Shown: positions 57,819 through 64,000 of the stretch, in pieces | Numbering within the stretch: position 1 is the first letter of the stretch | Layout: every line of letters begins with the position of its first letter | Source of the DNA: Didymodactylos carnosus | Taxonomy: Eukaryota > Rotifera > Eurotatoria > Philodinida > Philodinidae | Length of the DNA stretch: 64,000 bases | NCBI GenBank assembly: GCA_905250885.1 | Contig: CAJNOQ010000082.1 | Span: 16,357-80,356, forward strand | Reading direction: 5' to 3' | Program-made: the position numbers and the translations under genes | Notes under the pieces: model-generated | Databases searched by the model: none | What the model was told of the DNA's origin: nothing | Seen by the model: the letters and a program-made list of their open reading frames with translations, nothing else

Positions 57819-58950
57819 ATGAATCAGAATATGTATTTGAGAATTCAAAAGCTTTTCTACTTGATTTTTGAATTAGCGGCGCCTTACATTAGAAGTTTAG
57901 CATATGAAAATGGTTATCCAAAACCATTTATATACAATCAAATTAGGAAGACAATGAACAGGTATTTTGAGAAATCGAAGAAGATAGGTGATTCTGCAAT
58001 GGAATCCAAAGTATTAGTAAATAGAATTAAAAAGAGTAAACAAATCTTCGTCGATTTACCGTTCATTGGAAGAGGAACTAAAACGCTCGGAAAACAAATT
58101 ATTGAATTAAGTAACAGTGTAAGATCAAATTTACACGTACAACCTATACCTCCTCCTCCTCCTACGATTTCCACGTGTGTTTCAAGGAAAGACATAATTA
58201 ATAAGAACCTTCAATCACATCTTGTTTACGAACTATCATGCGCAGACACTATTCGGCAAGGTGCAAGACATCATGAAGAATATGGCGCTCCACAGCCACC
58301 AAAACAGTCTTCGATCTCAAAACAAATTCTTCAACAAATACAATAGATAAAATAGAGCTAAGATGCTCTGAAAGGAATAAAGATAAAGAAATACCGATTT
58401 ATTATCCTAAAGAAGAAGAAATCGAAAATAAAAATCCAGTCGAGATTAACAAGAAACTTATGAAGTCGGCTCTTTACAGACACGCATTTGAAACGGGTCA
58501 TGATACAGACTGGGAGGGATGGAAGATTATATCGAGAGATTCATCCCAATATCGCTTACTAATTCGAGAATCATTGCAAATTCTTCACAGAAAACCAAGT
58601 TTGAACAGAACAGTGTCATCTGCACCTTTGATTATCTATCCTGAAGGACTACGTGTTTCAAAACCAAAGATTAAGATAAAAACAAGGATAAGAAATTAGA
58701 CCTGGCGGTCGGCGATTTACAGTGCAAAATAAATTTATTTCACTGTTTAACTTTTATTTCGTTCTGTCGCACATGTAATACTAGTAGTAGAAAGATCAAT
58801 TCTTCGTTCTTTATTTCCGAACTTGTAGATCATATTTAGTATTTGTATTTTTGTCTTGAAAAAGATACGTGACGTATCGAAACGTCGACAATAAACGTTA
58901 GAAAAAAAGATATAAGCTATGTCTGAGAAATTCAAAGCTGCCGTTAAAAC
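57819..58950 (+). mobile_element. Penelope-like retroelement, 3' part
   Basis: 57819-58346 encodes the end of a Penelope-type reverse transcriptase: KQIFVDLPFIGRGTKTLGKQ, then STCVSRKDIINKNLQSHLVYELSC. This leads straight into the GIY-YIG-like endonuclease, but the tyrosine motif block after ELSCAD is deleted. A frameshift near 58300 leads to a second frame ending 58699, with MKSALYRHAFETGHDTDW and LLIRESLQIL, the conserved C-terminal endonuclease block. The upstream reverse-transcriptase core is missing (5' truncation near 57850). The 3' untranslated part contains a hammerhead-like motif (58855-58890). Bdelloids carry the Athena group of such elements, which this could represent. Confidence 0.8.
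58855..58890 (+). ncRNA. Hammerhead-like motif in the Penelope 3' end
   Basis: A stem-loop GATACG-TGA-CGTATC (58864-58878) is followed directly by GAAACGTC, matching stem II, the GAAA box and a two-base-pair stem III with the cleavage C. Instead of CTGATGA, the upstream side reads CTTGAAAAA, so the catalytic core is degenerate or of a variant type. Confidence 0.4.
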
Positions 58951-58954
58951 GATT

Positions 58955-59290
58955 ATTGATTTAGCAAATTAAAAGTTTCCTTCTAGTGTATGAATGAATC
59001 CTTTTTTCTTTTAAATCCATTTCATGTGTATGTAGGTACAACTATTCACGCAATATAACTGTCGTGTTCGACGAGAAACAAAAATATATATGCTACATGA
59101 AAGGAAAGAACATGTGAAAGTATTTATTTAAAGAACAAAATAAATACGAATATAATTTACTTTGGTGTCTTTTTTTATTATTAAAAACATTCAGTGAGTT
59201 AATTTTTCTTTCTCTATGCCCAGCACAGTAGAGTAAAATCTTGAAGATTTAACTATCGTATGACTTGATCAAAATATAGACCATTTTTCC
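58955..59290. other. AT-rich non-coding stretch
   Basis: No supportable feature. Confidence 0.45.
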
Positions 59291-59299
59291 AATAGAGAG

Positions 59300-60362
59300 T
59301 TCGATTATGTCGTATTATCAATTATTTAAAAATATTTGACAATATTGAAAAATGTATAAAATATATCAAATCTATTCAAATAGAAAAAATATTTTTATTA
59401 TATCCGGTACATTAGGAAAAGATATTATTCCTATCATTGTTGATGAATCACAAATCGTGTTTATTTACATATTTTCTTTCAAAAAAGATGAACTATGGTC
59501 TAATAAATATAAAAAGGTTCGCGGTGTATTTGTTGATGATTGATCATTATTTGATCAATTAACTGATGATATACGATTATTTTACATCAGTTAATAAATA
59601 TCTTTAAAAAACCAAATGTTAAAGAAACTTCCATTCAATGTTTAACGAATGAACAAGGAAAATTTATATGATTTCAATTAATTATTGAAGTATTATTCAG
59701 AATGTCACAGAATATAAAAGCTAAATCAGAGCTAATAAGTGAATGTCAGTTACAATATGAAAATAATGCTTTTGAACAATAAAAAATTGATAAGTTTAAT
59801 AGAAATCATTGCTTACATGACGCTATATTCGTTGGTATACACGAGACGGTTTTCTCCGTTTGCTGATATTTCAAATGAAAGTTATAGCAAAAACGAAAAG
59901 GAAGTTTTAATAGCTATAGGAACTGTCTTTCGTTTGGAATTTGTTGAAAACCTTTGCGACACATTATGGTATGTCAAACTGACATTGACGAGTGATCTTG
60001 ATCGACATGTAAAAGAGATAATTGAGCCCTATAAACGGGAAATTTGTCCTACATCTGATATAGGCACGTTAGGTAGATTTCTGGCTCGTATGGGAGAGTA
60101 TGAGAGAGCCGATCGATATTATAATTTAGCATTAAACGAGTTGGTAGATGTCGATAATAATTGTTATGATTCAAACGATCTTGAAAGGATGTTAGTCAGC
60201 TGTAAACAAGCGCTTGACGTTGAACAAAATGATGTATCATCAAACAATTTTATATATGCAAATATAGCAACCGTTTATTATTTCACAGGAAATATGAAAC
60301 ATGAAGCACTTATGATTCGTTTTTCATTTAATGAAAAGATGGTTATGGGTTTTTTTGAGTAA
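59300..60362 (+). pseudogene. ADP-ribosyltransferase-TPR pseudogene, copy B
   Basis: Paralogue of copy A (16800-18046), with nearly the same sequence on both sides of a deletion. Just after a GTATACACGAGAC segment (about 59838) it jumps to the KPFADISNESYS-equivalent region. About 340 bp present in copy A are missing, including the VYRGQ Arg motif and the Ser motif. The E-K-E motif and the TPR with LARMGEYERADRYYNLAL remain, and the TPR region runs further than in copy A (to CKQALDVEQNDVS and a following TPR helix). Upstream (59300-59800) the SGTLGKDI part is broken by stops. Its last 15 codons read into repeat family R. No catalytic site can form. Confidence 0.85.
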
Positions 60363-61735
60363 TACAAAATCGTTTTCCGTTTTATACTTCGCCGGAAAAC
60401 CTTTCACCATTTTATAAATTACGCATTTATTTTCTAGAGAATAGGGACAGGACAGTTCTAGTTCAGTTCTATTGGATAAGAAGTAGTTACTATAGTTTTT
60501 TAAAATCTACTTTTTCGATTTTTTTTCTCGGGCTTTTTGTATAAAATCGGTAATTCACTCATTTTTAGGGTCTAGGAGTAAGAAACTAGGATTTATGGGT
60601 AACTTTGAAAGCTTTATTTAATGAGATCATAAGAAATCGCTTTAAGTTTGAATTCTTTGGAGGATTCTTAGTCATATATTTAGAGCAGGATCTGCAGATG
60701 TATTAGGATATCATTTGTATTGATATGTTTAATTATCCATTTATAATAGTTTTTAATTAGTTTTTGAGAACTAGAAAAAAAATCGTCTTTAGTAGATATT
60801 TTAGGTTTTTAGCTCAAAAGTAAGATGGTTTTCAGCTTTGTCAGGTGAAATCTCCCGCCTCCCAACGATCTGTTGTTATGATCTAATGAAAAAAGTTTTA
60901 AAAAAAGTTTTAAAAAAAGTTTTTTATAATTAATCAATGATAATGAATACTAATTATTATTTAATATTACTCTGGTGCCTTACAGTTTTATTTGCAAATT
61001 TACGGTTTATTGGAAGCGGTAAAGTGATACGTCATTCAACAGAGATTTTCAAGCGCTACAAACTCCTGTATATGTCTTTTCAAAATGTTATCGAGCAGTA
61101 GTTATTTGTATTCAGTTTTAGGCAAACGGGGTTTCTACTATTGATTTCTGAACAGAGCGGCCATGAATATTTTTGAATAACTCGAGAATGAAAAGAGAGA
61201 GAGAGCCCAGGTTTTCAGCATTTTTTGCGCAAGACCGACCTCTCTATCTGTTGTGGTTCTCGAATGGCAGGCATTTTCCTGGCGTAACAATTTATATAAT
61301 ATTGATGGGCTTTGTGAGTGTGGAAGAAAAAAAGATTGAGAGTAGTCTACTAAAACAGATCGATTTGTTACTTCTATTAGAATACGCTTTTGTATCTAGA
61401 GAATACAAAACGGTTTTGGTTTCAAAATCAGTTGTGCAAATGGATTTTAGAAAACTGGTCTGGCTTCCTACATTCGAAGAAAAGGATGAAACGTTCTTTT
61501 TTTGCTCTTCAGAAAATGGTTCCAGTATTTTAATGCAACATAAAGCGCTTATGATTCGCTTTTTACTTAGTGAAAAAATGATTATCCGTCTTTTTTAATA
61601 CAAAATCGTTTTCCGTTTTGTACTTCGCTGGAAATCCTTCAACGTTTTCTAAATTACGCATTTCTTTTTCAGAGAGTAGGGATAGGACAGTTCTAGCTCA
61701 GTTCTGTTGAATAAAAAATAGTTACCATAGATCTT
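60300..61735 (+). repeat. About 200-bp direct repeats bracketing copy 2
   Basis: 60300-60505 and 61540-61735 are imperfect direct repeats, sharing AGC(A/G)CTTATGATTCG, ATACAAAATCGTTTTCCGTTTT and GGGA(C/T)AGGACAGTTCTAG. Spaced about 1.24 kb, they look like terminal direct repeats of a small LTR/TRIM-like element or a tandem duplication. Confidence 0.65.
60312..61474 (+). repeat. Repeat family R, copy 2 (with full middle part)
   Basis: Same family as 28152-28943. It retains the middle section (60437-60795) that copy 1 has lost, and which appears inverted at 27520-27950. It abuts the ADP-ribosyltransferase fragment without spacer. The frame 61173-61598 is not conserved in phase with copy 1. Confidence 0.8.
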
Positions 61736-61739
61736 TTCA

Positions 61740-63425
61740 TAAGAGCGGAAGCAACTGCTGAGCAAAAAACCGAAATTTCTGAATATATTTGCTCTTAACT
61801 TTCTAAATTACTAAAAATATGAACAAAATCTTTTATAAAATATCCGCTCAACAATTACAATAATTCTAACTCTGTTAAGAAGACCTTATAATCAGTTCGT
61901 TCGACCCATTCTTAGAAACTATAGGAAGTAAAACTGTCTCCTTAGATAGGATACGTTTTACTACATTTCAGTCATTGTTTAACATTGTTTAACAGAGTCA
62001 TTGCAGAAATAATGTCAGTGATCACGGCATCTAAACGGTGGTTGAACGGACTGAGACTGTATCCATTCACGTTAGACTATTCGTACACAATATGCTCTAG
62101 ATTAGATGCCTTTGTTCCTGTACCGGTTGAGATTGTTGACTGAAAACCTCTTACATTATGTTTTTTCTATATAAAAACTTTTAACGGTTTTTTCTCGAAT
62201 ACAATAACTTTTATAATTACATTTAAAACACACTTTTTCATTTATTGAAGCCAAAAAATTCTCTTGTTGTTTAAAATACACCATTAGTTCAGCTTGAGTG
62301 TTTGCTTTTTACCTTTGTTGTACGGGACCCTAATACGATTTTCTCTTTAGGCATAAAGTGATCAAACATATTCTGTTAAATTTTCCGTTCATTCAAACTC
62401 AAAAAATTGCAAAATACAGAGAATGAAGGAACGTTTACACAGTTTTACAGAACAATTTGAGACTTATACTGCAAACAAATGAACAATGGTGGGTTTTGAT
62501 CTAAAGCAGCTATCATAAACCAGCTGGACCATCCAGCCACACTTGAAAAGAAAAAGACCCTGTTTGAAAATGTTGAGACGTACGCTTTTCAACTGTAGTA
62601 GCATATAGCGTTTACGTGGATAAAACAAATTCAGACTACTTCGGAATATCAAGATATCCTCTATTTTTAACCGTATAGTACCCTGACGTTCAAAAAATGA
62701 ACTTCAAGGTCACAAATCAACAGACTATGCCTTATTTTTTCAAAACTTTTTCTATAAATCTGTGGGAGTAAGTGAATATCGAGTTTATGTACAATTCAAC
62801 GAATAAGATTGAGTCATGTCTTGACTTTTTGATAAAAACAGTAAAAAATGTGTTATTTTACGGTTTTTATATAGGCTTTCATTATGTTTTACAGTTGGTT
62901 CTAAAAACTAACATTGCCATGACATTCAGCGTGACCAATAATCTAGACTTTCACTCAGCTTTAGTGTTCGGACATATGATCGTCCACCAGTTTTGTGACA
63001 CTCGGATATCACACCCACATAACAGACGTAGAACGGAGCCAAGATAGTCTACAATTCTGAAATTCACTCTACATTTTTTATAGAGTCTTTCTTACAAATT
63101 CTTGTGTCTTTATTTCTATGTAAAAGAAATAGTAAATACTAATGAAAATATTTCTTATTTTGACAGTGCTGATCTTATTTTTTGCAGCGTTCGTGTCCTT
63201 TACGTTTATCAATAGGTTGTGGTATTAGACGAATAAGAAATAACATAACTAACCAAAGTACAAGTTCGATTAATGCACACTATGCACAATATCAGTTCGC
63301 TGCGAACTCAAATATAGTAGTCACATTTTCAGTTTGCACCGAACTACATTCTATATATATGTACCAGACACATGTACAAGATTATTCGGAGAGGTGAGGT
63401 TGAAAGTGAATTCGAAAAGTAGTTA
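61740..63425. other. Non-coding stretch
   Basis: Short open frames only (for example 62772-63047 and 63182-63397) with no recognisable domains. Nothing that I can support. Confidence 0.45.
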
Positions 63426-63429
63426 CACG

Positions 63430-63545
63430 ATACCCTAACTTCCTAAGGTACCTAAGATACCCTAGGATATCTTAGGTATCTGAGCTATCTAGCATATCTG
63501 TCTAGATACCCTAGCAGATACCTAAGTTATCCTAAATACTCAAGA
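63430..63545. repeat. CCTAAGATACC-type short repeat cluster
   Basis: Runs of CCTAAGGTACC, CCTAGGATATC, TAGGTATCTGAG and related direct and inverted units. Confidence 0.65.
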
Positions 63546-63836
63546 CATCTGACAAAAAAAAAAACAGTTACAGAAAAATGAGTTCGCAACGAACGCAAAT
63601 TGTGCAATTGATGAAATAGTTCGGAAATGATCCCATTGGGAAGAATCGCTTGTGCTCTATCAGACTACGTATAAGATGCATTTTCGAAAGGCATTAGAAA
63701 CGAAAGAAAATTATTAAAACTAAAAAATTTGAGCTTTTGTAGCCTCTTGAGCAAAACTCATAATGTTTGGAAAAAATAGTCGAGCGGAACGCTGAAAGTG
63801 GACTTATTTTGTAGCCCAAACTTTCTTCTACATTAA

Positions 63837-64000
63837 CCCTTTCTTGCCCTTTGGTCCCTATAGGGACCATGTTATAAAAGTTTTATTTTTTTTGAACTAG
63901 AAGGCTTTTAACGAGGAATCTTATGTCACCTTTAAGAGTAACTATCGTGGACTGTATAACAAGAATCTAAATCTAATCTTTATCCCTAAATTAATTTTTC
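63837..64000. mobile_element. Left end of a second piggyBac-like element (cut by window edge)
   Basis: A TTAA at 63833-63836 is followed by CCCTTTCTTGCCC and, just inside, the palindrome GGTCCCTATAGGGACC. This is the same layout as the ends of the element at 48641-49210. The other end would lie beyond the window. Confidence 0.55.

Noticed and set aside
1-64000. tRNA, rRNA or CRISPR-like arrays
   Set aside because: I looked for tRNA B-box-like motifs, rRNA cores and regularly spaced repeats and found none that held up.
1-64000. Telomeric repeat arrays of the bdelloid type
   Set aside because: No tandem TGTGGG-like run is present, so there is no direct sign of a chromosome end.

Overview
The window looks like an AT-rich nuclear segment of a bdelloid rotifer, most likely Rotaria or a close relative. 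Three things point there: ADP-ribosyltransferase/TPR gene fragments of the type expanded in bdelloids, a Penelope-like element tail with GIY-YIG-type sequence, and very small spliceosomal introns (38, 51, 51, 58 and 77 bp) beside many foldback/MITE elements. This assignment comes from recognising families by eye; no database search was possible.

Layout. 1-14 kb is a very AT-rich, microsatellite-rich stretch with no supportable gene, holding several foldback elements (about 86-207, 1962-2372, 5074-5213, 7823-8233, 11845-12640). 14-19.8 kb is a patchwork of gene fragments: nested foldback elements, the last exons of a protein kinase (minus), an ADP-ribosyltransferase pseudogene (plus) and a membrane-protein tail (minus). 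19.9-26.8 kb (minus) is a HEAT-repeat/SecA-like ATPase pseudogene with at least six breaks, truncated inside the SecA-like domain. 27-37 kb is dense mobile DNA: a family-R repeat with inverted arms, several MITEs, and a broken LINE-type retrotransposon (minus) nested in a CGGGT-rich element with terminal inverted repeats.

37.0-51.5 kb (plus) is the centrepiece: a near-intact paralogue of the 20-26 kb pseudogene, arranged head-to-head with it. One frame runs from 37008 to 48498 with only two interruptions, both TAA (44658 and 48420). It encodes HEAT repeats, a complete SecA-type motor, an OTU protease-like domain (catalytic Cys replaced by Ser), a long helical region with a Gly-rich hydrophobic segment, and a second OTU-like module whose halves appear in swapped order. 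Just after the second TAA the open frame meets a GTAAG donor. It matches in phase an acceptor immediately before a further ORF that carries a bacterial-toxin-type cytidine-deaminase motif set (HAE plus PCxxC) and a Gly/Ala-rich tail. I infer one giant gene, HEAT-SecA-OTU-OTU'-deaminase, split by a 1766-bp intron that contains a piggyBac-like MITE.

52.6-64 kb is again patchwork: a well-formed type I hammerhead ribozyme (53035-53096) with a decayed companion 430 bp upstream, a multi-exon gene of unknown family with two 51-bp introns, an EGF-like fragment, a Penelope-like 3' part, a second ADP-ribosyltransferase pseudogene fused to another copy of the 28-29 kb repeat, and a second piggyBac-like end at the window edge.

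How the parts relate: the two SecA-like copies, the two ADP-ribosyltransferase copies and the two family-R repeats show that this locus has been built by duplication, inversion and element insertion. Only the giant gene, and perhaps the 53.4-54.9 kb gene, could still be functional.
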